64,000 bases of DNA from Amycolatopsis roodepoortensis (GCF_014873915.1 NZ_JADBEJ010000001.1:1364001-1428000); one strand, 5' to 3'; counted from the first letter of the stretch, positions 33,915-50,473 are shown. Translations and numbers: made by a program. Notes: generated by a model not told the origin, from the letters alone.

Positions 33915-36900
33915 GTGACCCACCACCCCGAAACCGGCGCCGGCGATCCCGGAGCCGAACCGATCGCGATCGTCGGCCTCGACGTGCGCGTGCCCGGCGC
34001 GCGAGACGCGCACCAGTTCTGGCGCAACCTCGTCGACGGCGTCGAGTCGATCGTGCCCGCGACCCGCGAGGAGATGATCGCCCGCGGCGCCGCACCGGAC
34101 ACTGTGGACGATCCGAGCTGGGTGAACGCCACCGCCGTGGTCGACGGCTTCGACGAGTTCGACGCCGAACTGTTCGGGATGACCAGCCGCGAGGCCGAGA
34201 TCACCGACCCGCAGCATCGGCTGTTCCTCCAGTCGTGCCACGCCGCGCTGACCGACGCGGGTTACGATCCGGCGCGGTTCAGCGGCGCGATCGGCGTCTA
34301 CGGCGGGTCCGGGGGCACCGGATACCTGACCGAGAACCTGATGCGCAACGAGCGGCTCCTCGCCTCGCAGCACGGCGGTATCGGCATCTCGACCGGCAAC
34401 CAGCCGAGCTACCTGACGACCTCGGTGTCGTACAAGCTCAACCTTCGCGGCCCGAGCCTCGCGGTGTTCACCGCCTGCTCGACGTCCCTGGTCGCGGTGC
34501 ACCTGGCCTGCGAGGCGCTGCGCAACGGCGAATGCGACATGGCTCTGGCCGGTGGGGTCAACGTGGAGATGCCGCACGGTGTCGGCTACATGGGCGTCGA
34601 CGGCTTCACCTCGCCGGACGGGCACGTGCGCGCGTTCGACGCCGGAGCCAACGGCACGGTCTGGAGCAGCGGCGTCGGCGTCGTGCTGGTGAAGCGGCTG
34701 TCGCAGGCGATCGAGGACGGAGACCACATCCGCGGCGTCGTGCTCGGCAACGCGATCAACAACGACGGCGCCACCAAGGTCGGCTTCTCCGCGCCCAGCA
34801 TGTCCGGGCAGACCGAAGCGGTCGCGCAGGCCGTCGGCATGGCCGGTGTCGACCCGCGCACCATCGGCTACGTCGAGGCGCACGGCACCGGCACCGCGCT
34901 GGGCGACCCGATCGAGATCACCGCACTGTCCACTGTGTACGGGAACGGGACCGAGGACACCGGCTGGTGCGCGATCGGCTCGGTGAAATCCAACATCGGC
35001 CACCTGTCGCAGGCGGCGGGCGTGGTCTCGCTGATCAAGGCCGTGCTCGTCATGGAGCATGGGCTGATCCCGCCGACCATCAACTACCACGAACCCAACC
35101 CCGGTATCGATTTCCCGGCGAGCCCGTTCTTCCCGGCGCGTGTGGTGACGAAGTGGGAGGCGGGCCAGGCGCCGCGGCGCGCGGGCGTCAGCTCGTTCGG
35201 CGTCGGCGGCACCAACGCGCATGTCGTGCTGGAGGAGGCGCCGGTATCGCAGCGATTCCCGACGCCGCACCCGGCGCACCTGCTGCGGGTGTCGGCCAAC
35301 ACCGAGGAGGCGCTCTCGGCCGCGGTCGACCGGCTGGCCGACCGGCTTGCCGGCGACGTCGACCTCGATCTCGCCGACGTGGCCCACACCCTGGCCGCCG
35401 GGCGCACCGAGTACCCGCATCGCGCGGTCGTCGTCGCCCGTGATCTGGAGGACGCGGTCGACGGGCTGCGCGACTCCCGGCGCCTCGTTTCCGGGCAGGC
35501 AGGGGAGACGAACGTGGCGTTCCTCTTCCCCGGGCAGGGTTCCCAGTACGCCGGGATGGGCGCCGAGCTGTACGACGCCGAGCCGGTGTTCGCCGCAGCC
35601 GTCGACGAGTGCCTGCGGCTGCTCGAACCCGAGCTGCCGGAGCTGCGCGACCTGATCTTCGGGCGCGGCGGCGAGCAGGCGCTGCGGGAAACCCGCGTGA
35701 CCCAGCCCGCGCTGTTCGTCGTCGAGTACGCGCTGGCGATGCTGTGGCAGAGCTGGGGCGTGCGGCCCGCGGCGATGATCGGTCACTCGGTCGGCGAGTA
35801 CGTCGCCGCCACCGTCGCCGGGGTCTTCACCCTGCCCGACGCGCTGAACCTGGTCGCCACGCGCGGCCGCCTGATGCAGTCGATGCCGGCCGGGGCGATG
35901 CTGGCTGTCCAGCTCGACGAGGAGAGCGTCGCCACGCGGCTGCCGGAAAACCTCGCGATCGCCGGGGTGAACGGGCCCGGCACCTGCGTCGTGGCCGGGC
36001 CGTCGGACGAGGTCGCGGAGTTCGCGGCGACGCTCAAGGCCAGCGGCGTGCAGTGCCGCGAGCTGGTGACCTCGCACGCGTTCCACTCGCCGATGATGGA
36101 CCCGATCCTCGCCGAGTTCACCGAGGCCGTCGCCGCCGTCACCCGCACCGCGCCGACGCTGCCGTTCCTGTCGAACGTCACCGGCGAGTGGATCACCGAC
36201 GCCCAGGCCACCGACCCCGCCTACTGGGCCTCACACCTGCGTCAGGCCGTCCGGTTCGGTGACTGCGTCAAGAACCTGTTCGCGCGTGGGGATCACAGCG
36301 ACCGCTGGGCGCTCGTCGAATGCGGGCCGGGGCATCAGCTGTCCGGGCTGTCCCGCGGCCAGGTTCCGAAGGGGATGCCCGCGCCGCAGCCGAGCCTGCC
36401 GGGCCGCAACGAGCGCATCGGCGACGTCGAAACGCTGTACGGTGCGGCCGGTCTTTTGTGGACGAACGGGGTTTCCCTGGAGCCGCGGACGTTCGGCGCG
36501 CCCGGCCGGCGGGTGCCGCTGCCCGGCTACCCGTACGCGCGCAAGCGGTACTGGGTCGACCCGGATCCGGTCACGGCGACCCAACCCGTGCGGTCGACCG
36601 GTCCGCTGCCGCTGTCCGAGTGGTTCGCGGTCCCGGCGTGGCGGCAGGCGGAACCGGACCTGAGACGCGAGCCATTCGCGAACGCGCTCGTCTTCGCCGC
36701 TGACGACGTCCTGCCCGGCCTCCTGCGCGACGCGGGTGTGACGGTCACCGAAGTGCGCCCCGGCGACGGGTTCGCCGCGACGGAGACCGGATTCACCGTC
36801 CGGCCAGGGGTGCGCGAGGACTACGACGCGCTCGTGGCCGCGCTGCCCGCCCGGCCCGAGCGGGTCGTGCACGCCTGGACGCTGGCCGGGGAAGAGCGCG

Positions 36901-39239
36901 GCATGGCCGCACAGGACCTCGGATTCTTCAGCGTGCTCAATCTTGTTCAGGCCTGGGGCGAGCCGGTGCGGATCGACGTACTGAGCACCGGCACCGCCGA
37001 CGTCACCGGTAACGACCTGACCCGGCCCGAGCACGCGACCCTCGCCGGTATCGCGCGGGTGGTGCCGCTGGAGATCGCGGGCACGATGGTGCGCCGGATC
37101 GACGTTGACGGTTTGCAGGACGTCGTCGCCGAGCTGTTCCGCCCGGCCGACGCGGCGGCCGAGGTCGCGCTGCGGGCCGGTCGTCGCTGGGTACTGGACT
37201 ACACCCAGCTCGAACTGCCCGCCGCAGCCGAGCCGGTGCTGCGCGACGGCGGCCGGTACCTGATCACGGGCGGGACCGGCGGTATCGGCATCACGCTCGC
37301 CGAGGACCTTGCCCGCCGGGTGCGGGCGAAGCTCGTGCTGCTCACCCGCGCCGGACTGCCGCCGCGGGCGGAATGGGACGCGCATCTCGCCGCGCACGGT
37401 GGCACCGACCGCGCCGGACGCGCGATGCTCGCCGTGCGGCGGATGGAGGCCGCGGGCGCGGAGGTGCGCGTCGTCGCCGCCGACGTCACGGACGCGGCGC
37501 GCCTGCGTGAGGTGCGTGAGCTGGCCGAGCGCGAGTTCGGCGGCCTCGACGGGATCGTGCACGCCGCCGGGCTGCCCGGTGGTGGTGTCGCCGAGGTGAA
37601 GGAGCGGGCCGCGGCCGAGACCGTGCTGGCCCCGAAGATCGCCGGGACGCTGGCGCTGGCCGAGGCGTTCGCCGACCTGCCGATGGACTTTGTCGCGCTG
37701 TGCTCGTCGATCACCGCGGTGGCCGGCGGCATCGGGCAGGTCGATTACTGCGCCGCCAACAACTTCCTCGACGCCTACGCACGAGGCGACCACGGCTGGC
37801 AGGCGCGGCTCGTCTCGCACGCCTGGGGTGGCTGGGACGAGGTCGGCATGGCCGCGGAGGTGGCCGCGCCGACCACGATCCGCACCGCCCGATCGCGGGC
37901 GCTCGGCCCCGTCGAGCACCCCGTGCTCACCACGCGTTCCGAGGACGGCGCGCACGGGCTCGTCTCGGCCGCCACGCACTGGCTGCTCGACGAGCACCGG
38001 ATCGCCGGTGTGCCGGTGGTGCCGGGCACGGGACACCTGGAGACCGTCCGCGCGGCGGTGGCCGCGGCGTTGCCGAAACCCGGCGACGGACACGTCGTCG
38101 AGCTGCGCGACGTCGCGTTCCTGGAGCCGTTCGGCGTTCCGGACGGCTCGACCGCCGAGTACCGCGTGGAGTTCGACGGCGACGACTTCACCGTGACCAG
38201 CCACGTCGCCGGCGCGAGCCGGACCCACGTGCGCGGATCCGCCGGATGGATCGCGGCCGAAGCGACGTCCACTGTGGACATCGAGGCGGTGACCGGGCGG
38301 ACCGAGCCGATCGACGACGGAAACGGCTTCGGCACCGGCCGCACCAGCATGGTCACCTTCGGCCCGCGCTGGGCGGCGTTGCGCGAACACCGCATCGGCG
38401 CACAGGAAGAGCTGGCCACGATCACGGCGCCCGACGCGGCGGCGGCCGACATCGGCGCTTGGGGGCTGCATCCGGCACTGCTGGACGTCGCGACCGCGTT
38501 CGGCCGCGGCCGGGGGAGCGGCACCTATCTGCCGATGAGCTACGGCCGGATCGTCGTGCACGACGCGCTCCCGGCGAGCTTCCGTAGTCATCTGCGCTAC
38601 CGCGACTCCGGCGGCGACCAGGTGGTGGCGGCCGACCTCTCGCTGTGCGACGAGACGGGCCGCGTGCTCGTCACGATCGAGGATTTCGTGCTGCGCCAGG
38701 TCGATCAGGACGCCGTCGGTGGCGGGCTGACTGCTGTGTCTACTGCGGACACTGCTGGGACCTCGACCGGGATCCGGCCGGTGGACGGCGCCGAGGCGTT
38801 CGTCCGGGCGCTGGCCCCCGGCCTCGGCGGGCAGGTGGTGATCAGCACGCTCCCGGTGCGGGAGCTGATCGAGCGTCAGATCAGCGCCGAGGAGCTGGAC
38901 GAACCGGGCGAAGCGCCGGTGAAGGTGTCGGAGGACGACTACGTCGCCCCGCGCACCGACCTGGAGGCCGAGATCGCCCGGCAGTGGACCGAGCTGCTCG
39001 GCGTGGAGAAGATCGGCGTGCACGACGACTTCTTCGCCCTCGGCGGGAACTCGCTGGTCGCCATCCAGCTCATCGCCCAGGTGCGCAAGGCGACCGGTAC
39101 GCGGCTGGCGATGAAGACGCTGTTCGAAGCGTCCACAGTGGCCACTCTGGCCGAGCGGATCGAGGAGCTGCGCGCCGGCAAGACCGAAGCGCCCGCCGAA
39201 GAACCCGCCCGGACCACCATCCCGAAGCTCGAGCGCTGA
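33915..39239 (+). CDS. Type I PKS module, KS-AT-KR-DH-T
   Basis: 1774 residues, GTG start behind TAGGAG. KS (about 17-445; Cys188 in TACSTS), AT (about 535-830; GHSVGEY with Ser625, and HAFH at 721-724, the signature of malonyl-CoA selection), post-AT linker VPLPGYPYARKRYW, ketoreductase (about 1110-1300; TGGTGGIG, Ser1265 and Tyr1278 at the normal 13-residue spacing), dehydratase (about 1330-1590; HRIAGVPVVP with His1361, and Asp1524 in LHPALLDVATA) and a carrier (GGNS, Ser1713). Usual cis-AT modules have DH before KR; here KR comes first. The DH second motif lacks the usual Gln/His four residues after Asp. It is predicted to add one malonyl unit and reduce it to hydroxyl or an alkene. It is also the only AT in the cluster, so it may serve the AT-less first protein. 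Confidence 0.9.
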   Translation: MTHHPETGAGDPGAEPIAIVGLDVRVPGARDAHQFWRNLVDGVESIVPATREEMIARGAAPDTVDDPSWVNATAVVDGFDEFDAELFGMTSREAEITDPQHRLFLQSCHAALTDAGYDPARFSGAIGVYGGSGGTGYLTENLMRNERLLASQHGGIGISTGNQPSYLTTSVSYKLNLRGPSLAVFTACSTSLVAVHLACEALRNGECDMALAGGVNVEMPHGVGYMGVDGFTSPDGHVRAFDAGANGTVWSSGVGVVLVKRLSQAIEDGDHIRGVVLGNAINNDGATKVGFSAPSMSGQTEAVAQAVGMAGVDPRTIGYVEAHGTGTALGDPIEITALSTVYGNGTEDTGWCAIGSVKSNIGHLSQAAGVVSLIKAVLVMEHGLIPPTINYHEPNPGIDFPASPFFPARVVTKWEAGQAPRRAGVSSFGVGGTNAHVVLEEAPVSQRFPTPHPAHLLRVSANTEEALSAAVDRLADRLAGDVDLDLADVAHTLAAGRTEYPHRAVVVARDLEDAVDGLRDSRRLVSGQAGETNVAFLFPGQGSQYAGMGAELYDAEPVFAAAVDECLRLLEPELPELRDLIFGRGGEQALRETRVTQPALFVVEYALAMLWQSWGVRPAAMIGHSVGEYVAATVAGVFTLPDALNLVATRGRLMQSMPAGAMLAVQLDEESVATRLPENLAIAGVNGPGTCVVAGPSDEVAEFAATLKASGVQCRELVTSHAFHSPMMDPILAEFTEAVAAVTRTAPTLPFLSNVTGEWITDAQATDPAYWASHLRQAVRFGDCVKNLFARGDHSDRWALVECGPGHQLSGLSRGQVPKGMPAPQPSLPGRNERIGDVETLYGAAGLLWTNGVSLEPRTFGAPGRRVPLPGYPYARKRYWVDPDPVTATQPVRSTGPLPLSEWFAVPAWRQAEPDLRREPFANALVFAADDVLPGLLRDAGVTVTEVRPGDGFAATETGFTVRPGVREDYDALVAALPARPERVVHAWTLAGEERGMAAQDLGFFSVLNLVQAWGEPVRIDVLSTGTADVTGNDLTRPEHATLAGIARVVPLEIAGTMVRRIDVDGLQDVVAELFRPADAAAEVALRAGRRWVLDYTQLELPAAAEPVLRDGGRYLITGGTGGIGITLAEDLARRVRAKLVLLTRAGLPPRAEWDAHLAAHGGTDRAGRAMLAVRRMEAAGAEVRVVAADVTDAARLREVRELAEREFGGLDGIVHAAGLPGGGVAEVKERAAAETVLAPKIAGTLALAEAFADLPMDFVALCSSITAVAGGIGQVDYCAANNFLDAYARGDHGWQARLVSHAWGGWDEVGMAAEVAAPTTIRTARSRALGPVEHPVLTTRSEDGAHGLVSAATHWLLDEHRIAGVPVVPGTGHLETVRAAVAAALPKPGDGHVVELRDVAFLEPFGVPDGSTAEYRVEFDGDDFTVTSHVAGASRTHVRGSAGWIAAEATSTVDIEAVTGRTEPIDDGNGFGTGRTSMVTFGPRWAALREHRIGAQEELATITAPDAAAADIGAWGLHPALLDVATAFGRGRGSGTYLPMSYGRIVVHDALPASFRSHLRYRDSGGDQVVAADLSLCDETGRVLVTIEDFVLRQVDQDAVGGGLTAVSTADTAGTSTGIRPVDGAEAFVRALAPGLGGQVVISTLPVRELIERQISAEELDEPGEAPVKVSEDDYVAPRTDLEAEIARQWTELLGVEKIGVHDDFFALGGNSLVAIQLIAQVRKATGTRLAMKTLFEASTVATLAERIEELRAGKTEAPAEEPARTTIPKLER

Positions 39240-39277
39240 ACCGTGCGGCGGGTCGTGAGTGGCGTTTCGGGCGCAGT

Positions 39278-39332
39278 GCCGGACCGTGTGGATTTCGGTG
39301 CCTTGGATGACCCGAAATCCACACGGTCCGGC
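39278..39332. repeat. 21-bp perfect hairpin between PKS and NRPS genes
   Basis: Exact arms at 39278-39298 and 39312-39332 (core GACCGTGTGGATTTCGG and its complement) with a 13-base loop. It starts 39 bp after the PKS stop. It can terminate or attenuate transcription inside the cluster. Confidence 0.85.
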
Positions 39333-39362
39333 GAGACCGTCCCTGTCACGCCGGGTTCAGGA

Positions 39363-39411
39363 GGGGTGTGTGGAAATAGGGACACTCAACGTCCCTATTT
39401 CCACACACCCC
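39363..39411. repeat. Second 21-bp perfect hairpin between PKS and NRPS genes
   Basis: Exact arms at 39363-39383 and 39391-39411 (core GTGTGTGGAAATAGGGAC and its complement) around the 7-base loop ACTCAAC. Unlike the first hairpin it is A/T-rich in the stem centre and looks like an intergenic repeat family member rather than a classical terminator. The next start codon is 70 bp on. Confidence 0.85.
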
Positions 39412-39481
39412 CAACCGGCGCCACCTTTGACCTACCTCTCGCGGTCGCGGCTTCCCCAACAGACATTGAGAACAGGAAATC

Positions 39482-42400
39482 ATGAGCGACACGAAGGAAT
39501 GGACGTTCCCGGCCTCGTTCGGCCAGGAGCGGATCTGGCTGTCCGGCCAGCTCGACCCGGCGTCCCCGGTGTACAACCTGCACTGCCAGGCCCGGCTGGA
39601 CCGCCCGCTGACCGCGGAGCAGTGGCGTGCCGCGCTTGGTGTCATCGTCGGGCGGCACGAGGCGCTGCGCACGTCGTTCCGCATGGACGGCGGAGCGCTC
39701 ATGCAGGTGGTGCACGCCGAGGTGCCGATCGAGCCCGAGGTCCACGACCTGCGTGACCTGCCCGCCGACACCCGTGAAGACCGGCTCGCCGAACTCGTCG
39801 GCGCCGTCACACGTGAGGCCGTCCCGCTCGACTCGCCGCCGCCGTGGCGAGCCCAGGTGTGCCGGATGGCCGACGACGAGTGGGTGCTCACGTTCGTCGT
39901 GCACCACACCGTGTTCGACGCCGGTTCGGTGCTGGTGCTGGGCACGGAGCTGGGCGAGGCGTGCGACGCCGTGTTCGAGGGCCGCGAGCCGAAGCTGCCC
40001 GAGCTGGCCATCCAGTACCCGGACTACTCGGCCTGGCAGCGCGGGCAGCTCGAAACATCCAGTGAGCAGCTGGACTACTGGCGCAAGCAGCTCGCCGGGT
40101 TGCCGCCGGTGCACGGTCTGCCCACCGACCGGCCGCGGCCGTCGGAGCTGACGTTCGCCGGTGACCAGGTGCACTTCACCCTCCCGGACGGACTGATCGA
40201 CCGAGTCGGCGAGCTGAGCCGGGAGCTGTCGGCGTCGCCGTTCATGGTGCTGCTGGCGGGCTACGCGGCGCTCCTGTCGCGACTGTCCAGAGTGGACGAC
40301 ATCGTCGTCGGCGTCCCGGTCGCCGGCCGCGACCTGCCGGAGCTGGCCGATCTGATCGGCATGTTCGTCAACCAGATGGCCGTGCGCGTCGACTGCTCGG
40401 GCGCGCCCGCGTTCACCGAGCTGGTCGGCCGGGTCCGGACCACGCTGCTGGAGGCGATCGACCACAGCCAGGTGCCGTTCCAGGCGGTCGCCGAGGCGGT
40501 CGGGGCCGAACGCGACCCCGGCGTGCAGGCGCTGTACCAGCTGGGATTCAACTTCCTGCCGGACTCGGGGTTGGAGCCGATCCGCTCGGCCACCGCGAAG
40601 GACGACATCGCGATCGACCTGACCGCCGTGGACGGCAGGCTCGTCTACCGCACCGACCTGTTCGACCGCGAGACCGCCGAAGCCATCGCCGAGCGGTACG
40701 TGCGACTGCTTACCGCGGCGCTGGCCGATCCCGCTCGATCGATCGCGGACCTGCCGCTGTTGTCGGACGCGGAACGCGAGCTGGTCCTGAACAGCTGGAA
40801 TCCGGAAGTGTCCACTTCGGACACGAAGACCGTGCACGCCAGGTTCGAGGATCACGCGCGGCGGACCCCGGACGCACCCGCCGTCGACTTCGGCGGAGTT
40901 CGCCTGACGTATACCGAACTGAACACGCGAGCCAACCGCGTCGCACACCGGCTGCGTGAGCTCGGCGCCGGTCCGGGCACCGTCGTCGGCGTATGCGTGC
41001 CGAATTCGGCGGACCTGCTGACCGGCGTGCTCGGGGTGCTGAAGAGCGGCGCGGCCTACGTCCCGCTCGACCCGGACAACCCGGCCCCACGGCAGGCGCT
41101 GATCCTCGCCGACGCGGGCGTCCCGTTCGTGCTGGTCACCGGCGAGTCCACAATGGACACGAAGACGCTGGCCCTGGACGACCCGGCCGAGTGGGCTGCG
41201 GCGGCCACCGAAGACCCGGAGCCCACGGCAGGGCCGGACGACGTGGCCTACGTGATCTACACGTCCGGCTCGACCGGGCGGCCCAAGGGCGTCGAGGTCG
41301 AGCACCGGGCCGTCGACACGTACCTGGCGTGGGCGCGTGAGGCGTACCCCGGTCTGGCCGGGCGGGCGTTGCTGCACACGTCGGCGTCGTTCGACCTCAC
41401 CGTGACGACACTGCTCGGCACGCTCACCGCCGGGGGAGCGGTGGTCGACGGCGGCCGCCCGACGTTCGTCAAGGCCACGCCGACGCACCTCGCCGTTCTC
41501 GCTGAGGAGCTCTTCCCCACAGGCGAGCTGGTGCTCGGCGGCGAAGCGCTGACCGCCGAGACCGTCCAGTCGTGGCGGGACCGGCATCCCGGCACACTCG
41601 TCGTCAACGAGTACGGCCCGACCGAGGCCACGGTCGGCTGCGTCGTGCACCGCATCGAACCCGGGGACGAACTGCCGTCCGGACCGGTCTCGATCGGCCG
41701 TCCGGTGCCCGGCACCCGCGTGTACGTCCTCGACGAGCGGCGGCAGCCGGTGCCGCCGGGCGTCCCGGGCGAGCTGTACGTCGCCGGGCCGCAGCTCGCC
41801 CGCGGCTACCTCGGCCTGCCGGAGCTGACCGCGGAGAAGTTCACCGACGGTCCGTCCGGCCGGATGTACGCGACCGGCGACCTCGTCCGCCGGCGCCGCG
41901 ACGGCACGCTCGACTACCTCGGCCGCATCGACGAGCAGGTGAAACTGCGCGGCTACCGCATCGAGCCCGGCGAGGTCGAAGCGGCGCTGCGTGAGCTGCC
42001 GGAAGTGCGGGACGCGGCCGTGGCGGTCCGCGGCGACACGCTCGTCGGCTACGTCGTCGGCAGCACCGAGGGAGCGGCCGAGGCCTTGCGGAAGACGTTG
42101 CCGGAGTACCTGGTGCCGACCAGGTTCGTGTCGCTCGACGCGCTGCCGATGGCGGCCAGCGGCAAACTCGACCGGGCCGCGCTGCCGGATCCCGAACCCG
42201 GCGAGGCACCGGCGTACGTCGCACCCCGGACCGCGGCCGAAGAACTCGTCGCCGAAGTGCTCGGCGAGCTGCTCGGCATCGACGACCTCGGCGCGCACGA
42301 CGATTTCTTCGCCCGCGGTGGCAACTCGCTGCTGGCGATCCGCGCGATGGCCAGGATCCGCAAGCAGGTCGAGGTCGACATCCCGGTGCGGGGCCTGTTC

Positions 42401-42513
42401 ACCCTGACCACGGTCGCCGGGCTGGCCGCCGAGATCGAACGGCGGCTCGAGGAAGACCTCGACCAGCTCAGCGACGAAGAGGTCCAGCGTCAGCTGGCCG
42501 AAGGCGGGAACTC

Positions 42514-42517
<4 letters not shown>
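39482..42517 (+). CDS. NRPS module C-A-T, predicted asparagine
   Basis: 1011 residues, ATG start with ACAGGAAAT upstream. The condensation domain (about 8-440) has HHTVFDA (His141, His142, Asp146), with Ala instead of Gly after the Asp, a tolerated variant. The adenylation domain (about 450-895; YVIYTSGSTGRPKGV, NEYGPTEATVG, YATGDLVRRRRDG, ASGKLDRAALP) gives the code D-L-T-K-V-G-E-V-G, the standard asparagine code apart from a conservative Val. The carrier is GGNSL (Ser949). This module should add Asn to the polyketide/peptide chain. A TauD/SyrP-like hydroxylase three genes downstream may act on this residue or on the mature product. Its stop overlaps the next start (ATGA). Confidence 0.92.
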
Positions 42518-47939
<5,422 letters not shown>

Positions 47940-47943
<4 letters not shown>

Positions 47944-49211
47944 GTACCGCAGTGCTGGTCAGGGAAGCCCGGGGGCACTGGGTCGGCGAAGTGGCGCCCG
48001 CGATACGGGCCGCCGGGCACCGTGTGGTGCTGCTCGCCCCGCCGATGGACGCGGCCGAGCGGGCGGCGCTGGACGGCGTGGTGGACGACGTCGTCGCGCT
48101 GGACGACGTCCACGACCCGGAAGCGGTCGCGGCGAAGGTCAGGGAGATCGACGGCGGCGCGTTGGCCGGGATCTTCACCGGCTCGGACGGTGCCATCGCG
48201 AGTACCGCCCGCGCCGCGGAGCTGCTCGGGGTGGCGCGCTGCCCGGCGTCGGTGTTCGCCTTGTGCGCGAACAAGTTCGAGGTCCGGGAGGCCCTTGCCG
48301 CGGCCGGACTATCCGGGCCCGCGCACGCCCTGATCTCGTCGGCCGACGAGGCGGCAACGACCGCTTCGGCGGTCGGGCTCCCGGCGATCGTCAAACCGGT
48401 CAACGGAGCGGGCAGCAACCTCGTCCGCACCGTGTCCACTGTGGACGAACTGGCGGCCGCGTACGAGCATCTGGCGGCGCGGCTGCCCGAGTCCGCGGAT
48501 CCGCGTTACCACCGTCCACTGGGGACACTGGACCCGTCGGTGACGTTCCTCGTCGAAGGATTGCTGTCGGGCCCGGAGTACGCGGTGGACGTGCTGGTCC
48601 GTGACGGGGTGGCCGAACCGGTCGAGATCCTCGACAAGCCGTTGATCGACGAGCGGAAGTTCGAGCTGGCGCTGTCGTGCCCGCCCGCCGGGCTCAGCGC
48701 CGACCGGGCCGAGCTGGTCACCATGGCGGCGGTCGCGGCCGTCCGCGCGCTGGGGCTCGACAACACCTGCGCCCACGTCGAGCTGATCGACGACGCCGAC
48801 CGAGGTCCGACGATCGTCGAGGTCAACGCGGGCAGGCCCGCCGGGTCGATCATGCCGCTGCTGGCGAAGCTGCGGACCGGGATCGACGTGTTCGCCGAGC
48901 TGGCGGCGCTCGCGGTGGACGCTCCGCCGCCGGCGCGGGAACCCGCGAAACTGCCGATCCCGCTGGGCATGCTGATCCTCTACGCGGCGGGCTCGGGCCG
49001 GTTGACCGGCATCGGCGGACTCGACGAGATCGCCGAGCTGCCCGAGGTGATCGACGTCGTCACCACCGTCTCTCCGGGGCAGGTGCTCACCGACGAACAG
49101 GAGATCTACGCGGTCAACCTCGTCGTGGCCGGGTTCGCCGATCACGACGACCTCGCCGCCCTGCACGCCGAGGCGAGCAAGCTCGTCCGGCTGGAACTGG
49201 AGGACGTGTGA
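47940..49211 (+). CDS. ATP-grasp ligase 1
   Basis: 423 residues, ATG overlapping the NRPS-MFS stop (ATGA). It shows an ATP-grasp fold: N-terminal Rossmann-like part ending LLGVARCPASVFALCANKFEVREALAAAG, then GLPAIVKPVNGAGSNLVRTV (nucleotide-binding Lys and glycine loop), FLVEGLLSGPEYAVDVLVRDG, and metal/phosphate-binding HVELIDDADRGPTIVEVNAGRPAG. Family members join a carboxylate to an amine through an acyl phosphate. In this setting it could make a dipeptide building block, load or cap the product, or protect the producer. It is a close paralogue of the next gene along its whole length. Confidence 0.85.
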
Positions 49212-50473
49212 AGACCGCGTTCGTGGTCTGCGAGACCGCAGGCCAGTGGATCGCCGACGTCGTGGCCGCGGTGCGCGCGACCGGGCTGGGGGCGGAGCTG
49301 GTCACCCAGCCCCTGGAACCGGCCGAGCAGGCACGGATGGCGGAGCTGGTGGACGGCGTCGTCGTGGTCGACGACGTCCGTGACGCCGAAGCCCTGGCCG
49401 CGGCGATCCGGGAGCGGACCGCGAGTCCGGCCGGGGTGATGACCGCCGCGGAGGGGATCATCGCGAGCGTCGCTCGCGCGGCCGAGCTGCTCGGCGTCGC
49501 GCGCTGCCCGGCGTCGGTGTTCACCGTGACGCACAACAAGTTCGCGGTCCGGCAGGCGCTGGCCGCGGCGGGGTTGCCCGGCCCGCGCTGCGCGCTGATC
49601 TCGTCGGATGCCGAGGCGGCGTCGGTCGCTTCCGCGGTGGGGCTCCCGGCGATCGTCAAGCCGGTGAACGGCGCGGCGAGCAATCTCGTCCGCACCGTGT
49701 CCACTGTGGACGATCTGGCGGCGGCTTACCGGTTGCTGGCCGAGCGGTTGCCGCTGTCGGAGGACGCCCGGTATCACCGTCTCGTCGGGGCGATCGACCC
49801 GCTGAAGGTGTTCCTCGTGGAAGGCCTCCTGCGTGGGCCGGAGTACGCGGTCGACGTCCTGGTGCGCGACGGCGTCGCGGAACCGGTGGCCGTGGTGGAG
49901 AAACCGCTGATCGACGAACGCAAATTCGAGCTGGGCATGGTCTGCCCGCCGCTCGAACTGTCCGAAAAGGACACCGAGCGGCTGTTCGCGGCGGCGACGG
50001 CCGCCGCGCTCGCGCTGGGCCTGGACAACACCTGCGCTCATCTCGAGCTGATCGACGACGCCGAGCTGGGCGCGACGATCGTCGAGGTGAACGCGGGCCG
50101 CCCGGCCGGCGGCGCCCAGCCGGTGCTGCTGAAGCTCGCGACCGGCATCGACGTCATCGCCGAGGCCGTTTCGCTGGCACTGGGCACGCCGCCGCCCGCG
50201 CGAGGTGCGGGCCTGCCGGTGCCGGTGGGCTACCTGATCTTCTACGCCGAGGGCACCGGGCGGCTGGTCCGCGTCGAGGGCACCGACGAGGTCGCCGACC
50301 TGCCCGAGGTCCTGGAGGTCGTCACGATCGTGCGCCCCGGCCAGCTGCTGACCGACGACCAGGAGATCTACGCGGTGAACGTGCTCGCCGCGGGATTCGC
50401 CGACACCGAAGACCTCGCCGCGCTGCACGCCGAGGCCGCCAAGCTGATCCGATTCGAACTGGAGGAGTCATGA
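49208..50473 (+). CDS. ATP-grasp ligase 2
   Basis: 421 residues, GTG start overlapping the previous stop (GTGA). It is clearly a tandem duplicate of the preceding gene, sharing long segments such as LLGVARCPASVF, LPAIVKPVNGA, SNLVRTVSTVD, GPEYAVDVLVRDGVAEPV, KPLIDERKFEL, ALGLDNTCAH and VEVNAGRPAG. Differences concentrate in the first 80 residues and the C-terminal third, where acceptor specificity usually resides, so the two probably ligate different partners or act in sequence. The key ATP-binding Lys and Glu/Asn positions are kept in both, so neither looks dead. Confidence 0.85.
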   Translation: MKTAFVVCETAGQWIADVVAAVRATGLGAELVTQPLEPAEQARMAELVDGVVVVDDVRDAEALAAAIRERTASPAGVMTAAEGIIASVARAAELLGVARCPASVFTVTHNKFAVRQALAAAGLPGPRCALISSDAEAASVASAVGLPAIVKPVNGAASNLVRTVSTVDDLAAAYRLLAERLPLSEDARYHRLVGAIDPLKVFLVEGLLRGPEYAVDVLVRDGVAEPVAVVEKPLIDERKFELGMVCPPLELSEKDTERLFAAATAAALALGLDNTCAHLELIDDAELGATIVEVNAGRPAGGAQPVLLKLATGIDVIAEAVSLALGTPPPARGAGLPVPVGYLIFYAEGTGRLVRVEGTDEVADLPEVLEVVTIVRPGQLLTDDQEIYAVNVLAAGFADTEDLAALHAEAAKLIRFELEES

